DNA of 64,000 nucleotides from Candidatus Nitrosocosmicus oleophilus (GTDB lineage: Archaea > Thermoproteota > Nitrososphaeria > Nitrososphaerales > Nitrososphaeraceae): contig NZ_CP012850.1 of NCBI RefSeq assembly GCF_000802205.1, positions 496,001 through 560,000 of the forward strand, written 5' to 3'. Numbering within the stretch: position 1 is the first letter of the stretch; each line of letters starts with the position of its first letter. A model generated the notes under the pieces. It did not search any database. It saw only the letters and a list, made by a program, of their open reading frames with translations, and was not told the DNA's origin. The position numbers and the translations under genes are program-made. Shown in pieces: positions 27,143-37,339 of this stretch.

Positions 27143-27310
27143 AAAATTTTATATATCAATACATAATATAAATATTCGTCAAAATAACACTGTTATAAAT
27201 ATAAAATTTATATATTTTGTGTAAATTTTGGTTAATTAATTGATTAAAGTATAATATTTTATATGAATTTTTAAAAAAGAATACAAAGAAAATGAATTTT
27301 TAAAAAAAAA

Positions 27311-27832
27311 TTAGGTTATTGTTATTGTTCCTTTCATGAATGGATGAACGGTACAATGGTAACTATGTTCACCTGGACCCATTTTTTCTGCAGGGACGCT
27401 AGCTTTAGCAGCTGGCATTATAATACTTGTATCCCATAGTTTTCCGGTTTCTGGGTCTTCAGGTCCGGTTCCGCTAGTAGCTGTGTGTGGAACAGTATCG
27501 TCGTTAACCCAAGTCACTAATGCATCACTAGAGGCACTAGCAGGGTCAGGTCCATAGGCAGGATTTCCTTGTGTTGATGAACCCTTTAATATTTGCACTT
27601 CAACCTTATTGGCAAATGCAGATTCATCTACAGCCTCAGATGATGAATCTCCAGCTGCATCGGTAGCACTAGCCGCAGGTGCTGGTGGAAGTTCTTGTCT
27701 GTAAATAGAATCAACTACACCCGCTTTTGGTGTAGCTGCAGTAAACAAATAATAAGCAATTATTCCGACAATAACCGCCATTCCCATAAGCGTTAAAAAA
27801 GCTCTTTTGTCAGTCTTATCAGCTTCAACCAT
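27311..27832 (-). CDS. Membrane-anchored plastocyanin-like cupredoxin
   Basis: A 173-residue blue-copper protein. Residues about 13-33 (LTLMGMAVIVGIIAYYLF) form an N-terminal membrane anchor, followed by an Ala/Ser/Pro-rich linker. The cupredoxin domain (about 75-173) carries the type 1 copper ligands His in VPHTATSGTG and Cys, His and Met in YHCTVHPFMKG. It faces the outside of the cell and probably shuttles electrons, as proposed for the many plastocyanins that replace cytochrome c in ammonia-oxidising archaea. Two other copper domains of this type lie in the window (32846-33826 and the end of 47125-48804). Confidence 0.9.
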   Translation of the reverse strand: MVEADKTDKRAFLTLMGMAVIVGIIAYYLFTAATPKAGVVDSIYRQELPPAPAASATDAAGDSSSEAVDESAFANKVEVQILKGSSTQGNPAYGPDPASASSDALVTWVNDDTVPHTATSGTGPEDPETGKLWDTSIIMPAAKASVPAEKMGPGEHSYHCTVHPFMKGTITIT

Positions 27833-28004
27833 ATTGACAACAAATTGTATAAAACGCCCTTATTAATTTCTTTTATGATCTTATTTGACCAAAAAGACTG
27901 TAATTTCATATTTATTTACTATTAATGGAAAATGGAAAATCAGCTTGCGAATCCAAATGAATAACTTTTATTTCTGGTTTCTGTACTTTTATTGCAACGA
28001 GAGA

Positions 28005-28181
28005 ATGCTGAAAGGGAGAGAAAAAATCAACTGTAGTATATGTAATGACAGAATTGGTGATTTTAAATACGAGGCAATGCCACAATGGAATATTTCAGGA
28101 TTCTTATGTAGCAAATGTTATTCAAAGAAGATATCAGAATACTATATAAAACAAAACCCAGAAGAAAAAAAATTAAAGTAA
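28005..28181 (+). CDS. Small zinc-ribbon protein
   Basis: A 58-residue protein from the preferred ATG at 28005; the frame is open further upstream, but that part does not look like protein. Two CxxC pairs (CSICNDRIG and CSKC) would bind one zinc ion. The remaining part is charged. Such mini zinc ribbons are abundant in these archaea and their function is unknown. It is convergent with the GINS gene. Confidence 0.6.
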   Translation: MLKGREKINCSICNDRIGDFKYEAMPQWNISGFLCSKCYSKKISEYYIKQNPEEKKLK

Positions 28182-28271
28182 AAGCACACTATATTAGACT
28201 AGCGGGGGCTTGGCAGGATTGGACAAAGCTGAAATCAAAACTAGCGGAATCATGAAATTATTAATTAATAA

Positions 28272-28874
28272 TTAATCGACTTTACGGATTTCGACGGCCT
28301 TATTGTTTTCTATTATAGATCTAGCATTCTCAAAAGGTAAAATTGCCACATCATCTCTCTGATAAGGACCATATTTATTCATATTAACTCCTACAAATTG
28401 CTCCATGGAATCTAAGAACCTTATAATTACAAAATTCTGATTTATTGAAGATACGATCTTTTCTAAAGTTTTCGATTTTCCATCAAGTAGCATTTTTAGT
28501 ACTATGTTAATTCTTTGCTCTCTTTCTCTATTTCCAAAAAACACGTATTTTTCTTCATCTGTAAGATTAGAATATTCAAACATATTTTGTGATTTTGAAC
28601 TATCGAAAATTTTCTTGCATCTTAATACGAATATCAAAGTCGTTAATTTAACAACCAAATTTATCAAATTGGAACTAATTTCTTTGGAAATTTTCTCCGT
28701 AGCCCCATTATTCTCTTTTTCATTTTGATCTTTTAACAAAGAAACAAGATTTGAAATATTTTGATAAAAATTGTGAGGAACAGGCTGAGGTCCATTATCA
28801 AGATGGATCTCTGCTTTTAAGATATTAAAAATTTCATCTATTTTTATTAAATTTGTTGGCTTTCTTTGATCCAT
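28272..28874 (-). CDS. Archaeal GINS complex subunit (Gins15/51-like)
   Basis: A 200-residue protein. The helical A-domain (about 1-140) has the INIVLKMLLDGK segment. The small beta-rich B-domain at the C-terminus is typical of archaeal GINS: IIRFLDSMEQFVGVN, then YGPYQRDDVAILPFENARSII and a short final strand. With the domain order A-B it corresponds to the Sld5/Psf1-type (Gins15/51) subunit. GINS links MCM helicase to Cdc45/RecJ and polymerase at the replication fork. The gene is divergent from glutamine synthetase, with 72 bases between the starts. The family is recognised from the B-domain; the length is normal. Confidence 0.75.
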   Translation of the reverse strand: MDQRKPTNLIKIDEIFNILKAEIHLDNGPQPVPHNFYQNISNLVSLLKDQNEKENNGATEKISKEISSNLINLVVKLTTLIFVLRCKKIFDSSKSQNMFEYSNLTDEEKYVFFGNREREQRINIVLKMLLDGKSKTLEKIVSSINQNFVIIRFLDSMEQFVGVNMNKYGPYQRDDVAILPFENARSIIENNKAVEIRKVD

Positions 28875-28946
28875 CAGTTCTCACACAATTTGTATACATG
28901 ATAAGCTTAATTAGAGGTTTTTATTTTACTATATCGAATATTTCAT

Positions 28947-30413
28947 TTGCCTTATAAAGTTATAGATGGAAAAATTGAATCTTTGAATTTTACCGCAGAA
29001 CAAATAATGATGAGATTAAAGGATGAAGAAATTAAATTTCTAGATTTACAGTTTACAGGTTTAACTGGTAGATTCCATCATACTACAATGGCTTCCAATA
29101 TGTTCAAAAAGGAAGATTTTGAATATGGATTGCCAAAATTGGATGGTTCTTCAATTAGAGGTTTTACTGAGATCCACGAATCTGATTTGATAATAAGACC
29201 AGACCCTTCTACGTATGCAATAATACCATGGATAAAAGAAGACAAAACAGCTAGACTAATTTGTGACATATTATCAGGAGGAGAAAATAGAAAACAATTC
29301 AAAAAAGATCCTCGAGGTATCGCAAGAAAGGCAGAAGAGTATGTCAGACATCAAGGTTATTATAATTCATTTTGGGGACCTGAGGTAGAATTCTTTGTTT
29401 TTGATAAACTAGAAGTGAACACAATGACGCCATATAGATCCCAAAGTTATAACATTATATCAAAAGAAGCGCCATGGTCAACAGAAGGTGTAGGGTATGC
29501 ACTCAGATTAAAAGAAGGATACCTCCCAAGCGCCCCAGGTGACACATTAATGCAGTATCGTAATGAATGCGTTGATGTTTTGAGTAATAATTTTGGTATT
29601 ATTTGCGATGCCCATCATCATGAAGTAGCAACAGCGGGACAATGTGAAATCGATATAAGATTTGATACTTTAGTTAATGCCGCAGACTCTGTTCAAAGCT
29701 ATAAATATATTGTTAAAAATATAGCCAAGAAGCAGGGCATGATTGCAACTATGATGCCTAAACCAATCGCACTTGATAACGGTTCAGGAATGCATGTAAA
29801 TGTGAGTTTATGGGACAAAGAAAAAAATCTATTTTATGATATTAATGATTCATATGCAGAAATGTCTCAACTAGCCCGATATTTTATGGCCGGAGTATTA
29901 AACCACGCTCCTGCATTGGCGGCAATAGTTGCTCCTACAACTAATTCTTATAGAAGACTGGTGCCTGGATACGAAGCACCCGTGTACATTGCATGGAGTA
30001 CTGGCAACAGATCTGCGATAATTAGAAATCCAGCTCATTATAGGGGCGAAAGGTTTGCACACATGAAAAGGATAGAATTCCGAGCTCCTGATCCCTCATG
30101 CAATCCATATTTAGCATTTTCAGCAATAATATCAGCTGGTCTAGATGGGATAAAGAAAAAAACATCGATACCTGACCCAATAGACGAAGATATTTTCAAA
30201 ATGGCACCACAGCGCAGACGTGAATTGGGAATTAGACAATTGCCACCTTCACTTAGAGAAGCATACGAGGAATTAAATATTGACAGAGAATTTTTAAAGC
30301 CGATATTTGACGATGAAATTATAGATTCAATAATCTTGCAGGAAGCTAAGGATCATCAAGACGTTACCATAAGACCCCATCCACATGAGTTCTCTCTATA
30401 TGCAGATGTATGA
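28947..30413 (+). CDS. glnA: Glutamine synthetase, type I
   Basis: A 488-residue GSI enzyme that joins ammonia and glutamate with ATP and so assimilates nitrogen. The beta-grasp N-domain ends with GLTGRFHHTTM. The catalytic domain has FWGPEVEFFVFDK (about 148), HHEVATAGQCEIDIRF (about 226), MPKPIALDNGSGMHVNVSLW (about 270), NSYRRLVPGYEAPVYIAWS with NRSAIIRNP (about 330-360) and RIEFRAPDPSCNPYLAF (about 374). Where the regulatory adenylylated Tyr lies in bacterial GSI-beta, the sequence reads EDIFKM, so that control is probably absent. The start is TTG, placed about 25 bases after a T/A-rich promoter-like stretch, which suggests a leaderless transcript. A tRNA-Val gene follows. Confidence 0.95.
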   Translation: MPYKVIDGKIESLNFTAEQIMMRLKDEEIKFLDLQFTGLTGRFHHTTMASNMFKKEDFEYGLPKLDGSSIRGFTEIHESDLIIRPDPSTYAIIPWIKEDKTARLICDILSGGENRKQFKKDPRGIARKAEEYVRHQGYYNSFWGPEVEFFVFDKLEVNTMTPYRSQSYNIISKEAPWSTEGVGYALRLKEGYLPSAPGDTLMQYRNECVDVLSNNFGIICDAHHHEVATAGQCEIDIRFDTLVNAADSVQSYKYIVKNIAKKQGMIATMMPKPIALDNGSGMHVNVSLWDKEKNLFYDINDSYAEMSQLARYFMAGVLNHAPALAAIVAPTTNSYRRLVPGYEAPVYIAWSTGNRSAIIRNPAHYRGERFAHMKRIEFRAPDPSCNPYLAFSAIISAGLDGIKKKTSIPDPIDEDIFKMAPQRRRELGIRQLPPSLREAYEELNIDREFLKPIFDDEIIDSIILQEAKDHQDVTIRPHPHEFSLYADV

Positions 30414-30503
30414 AATATGGGTTGAAATGGTAGCCCAGACCAACGGCATGAGATAAAACAAAGGTTAATAACACTGGATTAACACAGTTCTAAATAATTT
30501 TTT

Positions 30504-30578
30504 GGAGGGGTTGTCTAGACTGGTTAGGATACCTGCCTTACACGCAGGTGGTCATGGGTTCAAATCCCATTCCCTCCA
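30504..30578 (+). tRNA. tRNA-Val(TAC)
   Basis: A complete 75-base cloverleaf: acceptor GGAGGGG pairing with TCCCTCC, D-loop with AGACTGGTTA, anticodon stem CCTGC/GCAGG with loop CTTACAC giving anticodon TAC, T-arm ATGGG-TTCAAAT-CCCAT and discriminator A. No intron and no encoded CCA. Confidence 0.95.
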
Positions 30579-30637
30579 CTGTATTCACGGGTATTGACAT
30601 AGAGTTTTGAATTAAAAAATAGAAAATAGTTTAGTTA

Positions 30638-30784
30638 ATGCTCCATACCATTACTAGCACCACCGCTGTCACTATCAATAATGAAAATCAAAATCAAATA
30701 GTTGAGGCAGAGAAATTTAATTTGCTTCAATGGATGCGAAAATGGTCAAATAATCAATTATTCTTAAATTATAAGACTAATTGA
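30638..30784 (+). CDS. 48-residue small protein or truncated paralogue, uncertain
   Basis: A short ATG-started frame whose middle (EAEKFNLLQWMRKWSNNQ) resembles the start of the domain in the 39871-40461 protein (KFYELIDWLKKWGYE). It may be a truncated copy of that family. It stands alone after tRNA-Val. The rest of the 30579-30984 gap shows nothing recognisable. Confidence 0.3.
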   Translation: MLHTITSTTAVTINNENQNQIVEAEKFNLLQWMRKWSNNQLFLNYKTN

Positions 30785-30984
30785 ATTTATTCATTGGAAT
30801 TTCATCTTTACTAATTATAGTTTCTTTGGATACTATTTTTGAAGGATATTCTAAAAATTTTGCATTTTTTTGTCAGACTCATATCATCTAAATCTGCACT
30901 ACTCCCCCATCAACAAACAACTCTATCGGTGTAATGTAACTACTATCTTCTGAAACAAACAATAAAAAAATTAATAGTATAACT

Positions 30985-32775
30985 CTAATATACTGAGATA
31001 TGCAAATCAATTATTTTTGAGTAAGTTATTTCATTATTATATCTTGCACTAACTGTCAGAGTATAATTTCCTGGAACAACAGTTTCAGTGGGACTGATAT
31101 ATAATGTTGTTTTGAGTGGCAGTAAAGATGATATCGGAAGGTCGGATACCGAAAATGTGCGTTTGTCAAAATTGCTGGTAAGATTCCATAACTGACCATT
31201 TTTGGCAATTGAAGATGTTGCAAACATGGTAATATTGAACGGTTTATCTGACAAATTGTCAAAAGACGACATTTTCGATGATGATTCATAACCATTGTAA
31301 GAGGAGATATCATCTGAATTGTTTAATTTGTTTCGAGAAACAAACACATCCACAGAATCTCCTATGTTTGCCTTGCTATCGATAATTATCTTATCTTTTG
31401 AAGTAGATAGCGAAATGGGTATGTTATTCATGTTCTCCTTTGAAATACGTCCGATTTTATTTTCAGTCCATTCTGTAAACCACACAGAACCATTATTGTC
31501 AATTGTGAACTTGAGAGGATTAGACGTGTTACCCCATGCAATGTTTCTTGTCGCTATATGATACTCAATCAATGTCTTGTTTTTTATGTCGTATTGAGCT
31601 ATTGCATTTCCCTCATGTTCGTTAAACCATATCTTACCATCATAATATTGATTGTAATAGGGCAGTGTTGTTGTGTTTCTTGTTGATGCAGGTGAGGTTG
31701 CATACTGTTTTACTTGATTTGTTTTAGGATCAAGTACTAAGAAAAGATTTGATGCATGGTCGTTTGTCCAAACTCTTCCTTTATCATCTTGGGCTATGCT
31801 AATTGGAAGGCTCTTTGTCTTATTCAGATCATATATTGTATAGTTCTGTGTTTGCATATTGAACTTGACTATCTGTCCGCCGTATGGGAAGTCTACTGTA
31901 GAGAACCACATAGTATCGGCATCTTCCTTTTCTTCTGTATCGTTAAAATTAACTGTAACATTAGAACTGCTTGAATTTCTTTCTAAAAGGGTATTAGTTT
32001 TGCTCTTGTCAGTAGGACTGAAACTCATCGAAGATGGTCCCATTGTCTCAAAGTTGATCCTTTTGCCCAAATCTATTTCTCTAATCCCCATTGTTGTATT
32101 GTTTTTAACCTCTTCGGGATTTAGAATTCCTAGTTTCTTTCCAAAAACATTTGTAAACCATACCAAACCATTTGAGTCAAAAGTTAGAGATAAAGGGTAT
32201 GAAGAATTAGTTGGCGATATGTATCTTTCAAATTTATTTTGCTTGACAAGATATTTCCAGACAGAACTGCTTTGCTCATCAGTAAACCAAAGATCTCCAT
32301 TCTTATCAAATTTGAGATCCCACATCATTGAACCAAATGTAGTCTTTGGATTCCAGTTTGGAATCGATATATTTTTTATAAAATTGTTTGTCGATGTATC
32401 AAAGACCAAAAAACGTCCTATCCAGTTTGCAGCAATCCAGATGTTGTTATTTTTATCTGCTGTTAGCCCGACCGGCTGGCTACATGGAAATGGTATAACA
32501 AACTCTGTGATATAGTCGTTTGAGTTTGCCATGCTGTCCCCACAGACATATTTTTTATCTCTTTCTGCTACTGGTGTTATAACAGATCCTTTATCTAATT
32601 GAGAGGATAATGTATCATCCTCTTTTGTTGATGAGAAAAGCCTGTCAAATGATTTATCTATATTTAGAAGGCTACTAAAGAAAATACTATTTGTAAATAA
32701 GTAATTAAGAGAAAGATACGTTACAGTAGCCACAACAACTACTGAAATTATCATATTTCTAACGTATTTATCCAT
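30985..32775 (-). CDS. Secreted beta-propeller protein, streptogramin-lyase-like (Vgb/SMP-30 type)
   Basis: A 596-residue protein with an N-terminal membrane anchor (about 8-30) and a propeller built of repeating blades with LWFTD/VWFTN/IWFNEH motifs (for example GDLWFTDEQSSSVWKY and GSVWFTEWTENKIGRI). A C-terminal beta-sandwich with a TVVPGNYTLTVSARY segment follows. This is the Vgb/SMP-30-like propeller fold, but whether it is a lyase is not shown; in ammonia-oxidising archaea such proteins are abundant and probably sit on the cell surface. It is paralogous to the gene at 34425-36128, and both share the order anchor, CGD...N motif, propeller, sandwich. A cupredoxin gene follows upstream on the same strand. 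Confidence 0.82.
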   Translation of the reverse strand: MDKYVRNMIISVVVVATVTYLSLNYLFTNSIFFSSLLNIDKSFDRLFSSTKEDDTLSSQLDKGSVITPVAERDKKYVCGDSMANSNDYITEFVIPFPCSQPVGLTADKNNNIWIAANWIGRFLVFDTSTNNFIKNISIPNWNPKTTFGSMMWDLKFDKNGDLWFTDEQSSSVWKYLVKQNKFERYISPTNSSYPLSLTFDSNGLVWFTNVFGKKLGILNPEEVKNNTTMGIREIDLGKRINFETMGPSSMSFSPTDKSKTNTLLERNSSSSNVTVNFNDTEEKEDADTMWFSTVDFPYGGQIVKFNMQTQNYTIYDLNKTKSLPISIAQDDKGRVWTNDHASNLFLVLDPKTNQVKQYATSPASTRNTTTLPYYNQYYDGKIWFNEHEGNAIAQYDIKNKTLIEYHIATRNIAWGNTSNPLKFTIDNNGSVWFTEWTENKIGRISKENMNNIPISLSTSKDKIIIDSKANIGDSVDVFVSRNKLNNSDDISSYNGYESSSKMSSFDNLSDKPFNITMFATSSIAKNGQLWNLTSNFDKRTFSVSDLPISSLLPLKTTLYISPTETVVPGNYTLTVSARYNNEITYSKIIDLHISVY

Positions 32776-32845
32776 TGAATATTTTCTCCTTTATAATATC
32801 ATTATGAACTATCTTGATAATCTTTATGAATATTTTGCTTCCTAC

Positions 32846-33826
32846 TCAAATTTTTTTCTTCTTGTATAGTATTACAACTGCAGTCACGGCAAGTGGTAAC
32901 ACTATGATGATTATATATACAAAGTATACAAGGGTTAATGGAGATAAGTGACTAAAAGAGTTTGATACATTTTGAAACTCACTAGTTGTATTATATGGAT
33001 TTTCATAAACAAAGGTTCCAAACTGTACAAATGCACTCTTATTGTCTGCACTTTCAACTTTGATAATAGTGGGTCCAGTGGAACTAAAGGCATATGTTTG
33101 AGAAGAGGAACCGATCTGAGCTATACCGCTTGTCCTAAATAATTCAGTGTTATTCTGTAAGATTACAAAATTGTATGGCCACAAATGCATTCGAGTATTG
33201 GCGGGGTACTCAAAAAAATCCATTATAAAATGTATAGGCTCGTTTGTTATAATGGAAGTGGGAGTCCATGAAAGTCCAATCTCAACTTTACTATCATCTG
33301 TGAAGTTGTATAGAGGAAAATCGTTGATCTTCTTTTGAGATTCATCGACTGCATATGAAGGAATGTTCATGTTATTGTCTTGAACATGGATTATACCCTC
33401 CATCCATGGATGTATCGTACAAAAATAATGATATGTTCCTGACTGATTAAACTTGATCGAGGTAGTACCTTTTGGATCAAATAACCCACTATCAAATAAA
33501 CCATCAGGTTCGCCTCTAGAATTTGATAATAAACTGTTTAATCCGCCACCAGTACCGCTAGTTACAGTATGAGGTTCCGTGTCATTGTTGGTCCATACTA
33601 TAGTATCATTTACGTCCACAGAGATTTCTGTTGGGTCATACCATTGTTTGGGCGTTAGATTTGTTATATCTACTTCGGGATTCGCAGATCCTTTTGGGAT
33701 TGTAACTATAGTTTGATTTGATCGTTGCGCTTGAGCAGATAAAAAAGATAATAATTCAATATTACTATAAACATAAAAAATACTATACAATAGCAAAAAA
33801 GTAAATAAGACTTTAAAAATCGTCAA
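32846..33826 (-). CDS. Two-domain membrane protein with plastocyanin-like copper domain
   Basis: A 326-residue protein. It has an N-terminal hydrophobic signal or anchor (5-30), a cupredoxin domain (about 40-155) with ligands His in PHTVTSGTG and Cys, His and Met in FCTIHPWMEG, a second beta-sandwich domain (about 165-280) and a C-terminal membrane helix (about 297-318) followed by KKKK. It would be held outside the membrane at both ends. The copper site suggests electron transfer. The gene lies 70 bases upstream of the propeller gene at 30985 on the same strand, a probable operon. Confidence 0.85.
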   Translation of the reverse strand: MTIFKVLFTFLLLYSIFYVYSNIELLSFLSAQAQRSNQTIVTIPKGSANPEVDITNLTPKQWYDPTEISVDVNDTIVWTNNDTEPHTVTSGTGGGLNSLLSNSRGEPDGLFDSGLFDPKGTTSIKFNQSGTYHYFCTIHPWMEGIIHVQDNNMNIPSYAVDESQKKINDFPLYNFTDDSKVEIGLSWTPTSIITNEPIHFIMDFFEYPANTRMHLWPYNFVILQNNTELFRTSGIAQIGSSSQTYAFSSTGPTIIKVESADNKSAFVQFGTFVYENPYNTTSEFQNVSNSFSHLSPLTLVYFVYIIIIVLPLAVTAVVILYKKKKI

Positions 33827-34424
33827 ATCATGTTACTTTAGATATTGTTATTTATATGTAGTTTAGATAAAGCAGATCGAGTTCCTTTTTCTACGCGTTT
33901 TTAGCTTTGTAATATATGGATAATTATTAATTGAAATCTGATTTAGCATTAGAGTAAGTATTATGGAAGAATAGATATCAAGTATCCTCAACTGTTATTC
34001 TCACAATATTCTTAATTTTGTCAATCATGATACATACTGATAACATTTTGAATTATACGAAGGATCGTTGGCTAAAATTGTGATATACGGTTCTGATTCA
34101 TCTAGTTCACAGATGAGTGATATACCATTTTCCAAGATTGTGACTCCGTTCATGAAATTATATTCAGATTACGAACTAACTCAAAGATCATGTTCATTTC
34201 TCATCATCTAAAAAAGTTAGAGTATGCGACTATAATTAATCCAAATATTGGCGTCACATGAACTAATTAATCAAAGTAAAGGCATACATCACACTAAAAA
34301 TTAAAGAAATAATACCTGCATTGAAATATGGTGATATCAGATATATTTCATATTCTATTGTTATGAACTTCTATAGTTGTACAACAATAGATATTAATTC
34401 TATAAGATATACTTTCAAACCATA
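33827..34424. other. Divergent intergenic between cupredoxin and propeller genes
   Basis: About 600 bases separating two divergent surface-protein transcripts. No gene, RNA or strong palindrome was recognised. Regulatory sites for both directions are expected here. Confidence 0.4.
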
Positions 34425-36128
34425 ATGCTATTAACCAAATGCAGTATTGCAGGAATTTCTATTATTTCTAGTGTAATAATAATTGGACTATATATTTTCT
34501 CTATGAATAGTAGTTTACTAACTTTAACCAATCCTTTAGTTGTTTATGCAATGACTAATGCTGCTTCTCATTCAGAACATATGTCAGAAATGAACCATGA
34601 TCCATCCAATACGACGACTTCAGAAGAAGACAAAAAGAGATTTTGTGGAGATGACATTCCAAACTCTAACCTGTACGTTAGTGAATATACCCTCCCTATT
34701 CAGTGTAGCCAGCCTGTAGGAATAGCTGTGGATAAGGATAACAACATCTGGATAGCATCTGGAAAGTTAGGAAGTTTATTGGTTTTTAATACAAAAACCT
34801 TAGAATTTGACAAAATTATAAAAATACCAAACTGGCCAGAACAAAAAAGAATTATTGGATCTATGATATGGGAAATGAAATTTGATAAGAACGGTAATTT
34901 GTGGTTTACTGATGAACTTAGCAATTCAATTTGGAAGTATTTTACCAAGGATGGAAAGTTTGAGAATTACAGACTATTAGAGGAAGGCGGATATCCACAA
35001 TCGATCTCATTTGATTCTGATGGCAATGTATGGTTTACACAATTTTTTGGGAAGAGACTCGGATTTATTGATCCGTCAAAGGTAATAACAAACACCACAG
35101 AAGGCATTTCAGAATTGGATATGTCCAAACAAATCGATTTTCAAACTATGGGACCTATTTCAAATGGTTTTGGATTTACCAATACCAATACCAATACCAC
35201 TAACACAAATGAGACACTATGGTTTTCAACTGCTATCTTTCCAATGGGAGGACAGATTATCAAGTATGATATACCTTCAGAGTCTCTGACCATTCATGAT
35301 GTGACATATACTCATAGTGTTCCCTTCAGTATAGCAGAGGATGAAAACGGTATGCTTTGGGCTAACAGTCATATTGCAAATCTTTTCTTCTCATTAGATC
35401 CCAATACAGGTGCGGTAAAACAGTATGCCACATCCAATCCTTCTGCCTCTGGTAATTTAACCACTTTGCCTTATTATAATGAATATAGAGATGGAAAAGT
35501 TTGGTTTAATGAACACTATGGAAATGCTATAGCATCCTATGATCCTGAAAATAAAACCCTGGTGGAATATTATGTTCCATCTCAAAATCCATTATGGGTT
35601 AATTCCTCAAATCCACTTAGGTTTACATTTGATAATAATGGTTCTGTGTGGTTTACAGAATGGACTGAAAATAAATTGGGAGTTATTACAAAAGACAGAT
35701 TAGATCAGATACCTATAACATTGGGGGTATCGAAGAATAAATTAGTCTTAGATAGTAAAAACAACAAGAGTGATTCTATAGACATTTACATTCATGAAAA
35801 TATTTTAAACGCTAGTAAGATTATAAATTCTACTACTGGTAATGAGGCTGCAAATAGTATAAACAAGTCTCTGAATATAACTATGGATGTAACATCTTCT
35901 ATCGCTAAAAATGGAAAACTAACTAACCTTACTAGTAGTTTTAGTCAAGACAATATAACATCTGGAAAAAAACCAGCAGATGAAACCGGACCATCGCCAC
36001 AATTAAACACGACATTAACGATTGCTCCAACAAAAGACGTGATTCCAGGAAACTACACATTGACAGTTAGTGCAAAACCGAATAAAGACATCACTGTCTC
36101 AAAAATTGTGGATATAGAAATTAAATGA
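34425..36128 (+). CDS. Secreted beta-propeller protein, paralogue of 30985-32775
   Basis: A 567-residue protein with a signal or anchor (about 8-32), a short Thr/Ser-rich linker, then the same CGDDIPNSN motif and propeller as the other copy: IWIASGKLGSLLVF, GNLWFTDELSNSIWKY, GKVWFNEHYGNAIASY and GSVWFTEWTENKLGVI. A C-terminal beta-sandwich with DVIPGNYTLTVSAKPN follows. It contains a short Asn/Thr repeat (NTNTNTTNTNE) near residue 255. The function is presumably structural or binding at the cell surface, with enzyme activity unproven. It is divergent from the cupredoxin-propeller pair, so the locus holds two versions of the same protein. Confidence 0.82.
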   Translation: MLLTKCSIAGISIISSVIIIGLYIFSMNSSLLTLTNPLVVYAMTNAASHSEHMSEMNHDPSNTTTSEEDKKRFCGDDIPNSNLYVSEYTLPIQCSQPVGIAVDKDNNIWIASGKLGSLLVFNTKTLEFDKIIKIPNWPEQKRIIGSMIWEMKFDKNGNLWFTDELSNSIWKYFTKDGKFENYRLLEEGGYPQSISFDSDGNVWFTQFFGKRLGFIDPSKVITNTTEGISELDMSKQIDFQTMGPISNGFGFTNTNTNTTNTNETLWFSTAIFPMGGQIIKYDIPSESLTIHDVTYTHSVPFSIAEDENGMLWANSHIANLFFSLDPNTGAVKQYATSNPSASGNLTTLPYYNEYRDGKVWFNEHYGNAIASYDPENKTLVEYYVPSQNPLWVNSSNPLRFTFDNNGSVWFTEWTENKLGVITKDRLDQIPITLGVSKNKLVLDSKNNKSDSIDIYIHENILNASKIINSTTGNEAANSINKSLNITMDVTSSIAKNGKLTNLTSSFSQDNITSGKKPADETGPSPQLNTTLTIAPTKDVIPGNYTLTVSAKPNKDITVSKIVDIEIK

Positions 36129-36334
36129 TAGGGTTGTTGTGATGATGTAAAACTACTATTATTCCGTAATAGCCTATATTTTACTTTCTGACAATGACGA
36201 CATTTCCTATAATATTAGTTTTTGAGAATATGCTAAATAGTTATACGCTAGAATGATTCGATGTCTAAAGATATGTAATCCCTCTTATATTTTAGAATAA
36301 ATATAAGATGATATTATAAACGAGTAAATTCCTT

Positions 36335-37339
36335 TTGCATAATAATACAACAGAGATAATAAAGAGTAATGTAAAAATCAGAAAATTAAAAATTGTATTG
36401 GTTTTGATTTCTACCTACCTTGTTATAGAAATCCTGGCTGGGTTCTATACAGGGAGTTTGGCACTACTAGCAGACGCTGGACACATGTTTACTGACACTT
36501 TTGGAATAGGTATTGCTTTGATAGCCGCCATATACAGCAGAAAGGAAGCGACTCCAGTTCATACCTTTGGCTTTTTTAGGACTGAAATATTAGCATCTCT
36601 TCTCAACAGTATAATATTATCGCTATTGTCTATTATCATAATCTATGAAGCTTATAGACGCATATTCGAGCCTGTAGATATTCAAAGTTTGCCTATGATC
36701 ATAGTAGCTATGATTGGATTAATTGTAAATGTTACAGGAATGTATATTCTACGTGGAGAACACGTTCACGATCATGGAAGTAGGAATAAAATCAATGACA
36801 ATAATATTAAAAAATCACTCTCCATAAAGGAGCACCCAGATAGATCAAGTGATCCTATACACAAGGAACATTCAGATCAAGAAGAAGATCTAAACATAAA
36901 AGGAGCACGTCTAGAGCTACTAAGTGATACTATCGGTTCTATTGGTGTTATAGGTGGAGGAATAGCGATTGCAATAACCAATATTACAATAATAGATCCT
37001 ATTTTAAGTATTGGACTAGCAATATTCATTTTACCTCGGGTATGGGGTTTACTAAAGAAATCTGTACACATATTAATGGAAGGAGTACCGTCAAATATTT
37101 CGTACGAAGTAATTCAACAAGCATTACTCCAAACTAAAGGGGTTACAGGCGTATTCGATTTACATATTTGGACCATAACTTCTGGATATCATGCTTTATC
37201 TGCTCACATAGTTGTAATGGATACAAGCAATTCTTATCAAGTTCTGCACGACATCAGTTCAGTACTTGAGAAAAGATTCAACATAATCCACTCTACTATC
37301 CAAATCGAAAAATTTCATCCAACAGATATTGATGAATGA
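36335..37339 (+). CDS. CDF family metal cation exporter (CzcD/ZitB-like)
   Basis: A 334-residue six-helix cation diffusion facilitator that removes zinc or a similar divalent metal in exchange for protons. The transport-site motif in helix II is ALLADAGHMFTDTFG (HxxxD), and the second in helix V is ARLELLSDTIGSIGVI, where an Asp remains and the usual partner residue is Leu-Ser. The His-rich cytoplasmic loop (HVHDHGSRN to KEHPDR) lies between helices IV and V, and the C-terminal ferredoxin-like domain (HDISSVLEKRFNIIHSTIQIE) is complete. The start is TTG at 36335. It fits the metal-rich gene set of the window. Confidence 0.88.
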   Translation: MHNNTTEIIKSNVKIRKLKIVLVLISTYLVIEILAGFYTGSLALLADAGHMFTDTFGIGIALIAAIYSRKEATPVHTFGFFRTEILASLLNSIILSLLSIIIIYEAYRRIFEPVDIQSLPMIIVAMIGLIVNVTGMYILRGEHVHDHGSRNKINDNNIKKSLSIKEHPDRSSDPIHKEHSDQEEDLNIKGARLELLSDTIGSIGVIGGGIAIAITNITIIDPILSIGLAIFILPRVWGLLKKSVHILMEGVPSNISYEVIQQALLQTKGVTGVFDLHIWTITSGYHALSAHIVVMDTSNSYQVLHDISSVLEKRFNIIHSTIQIEKFHPTDIDE

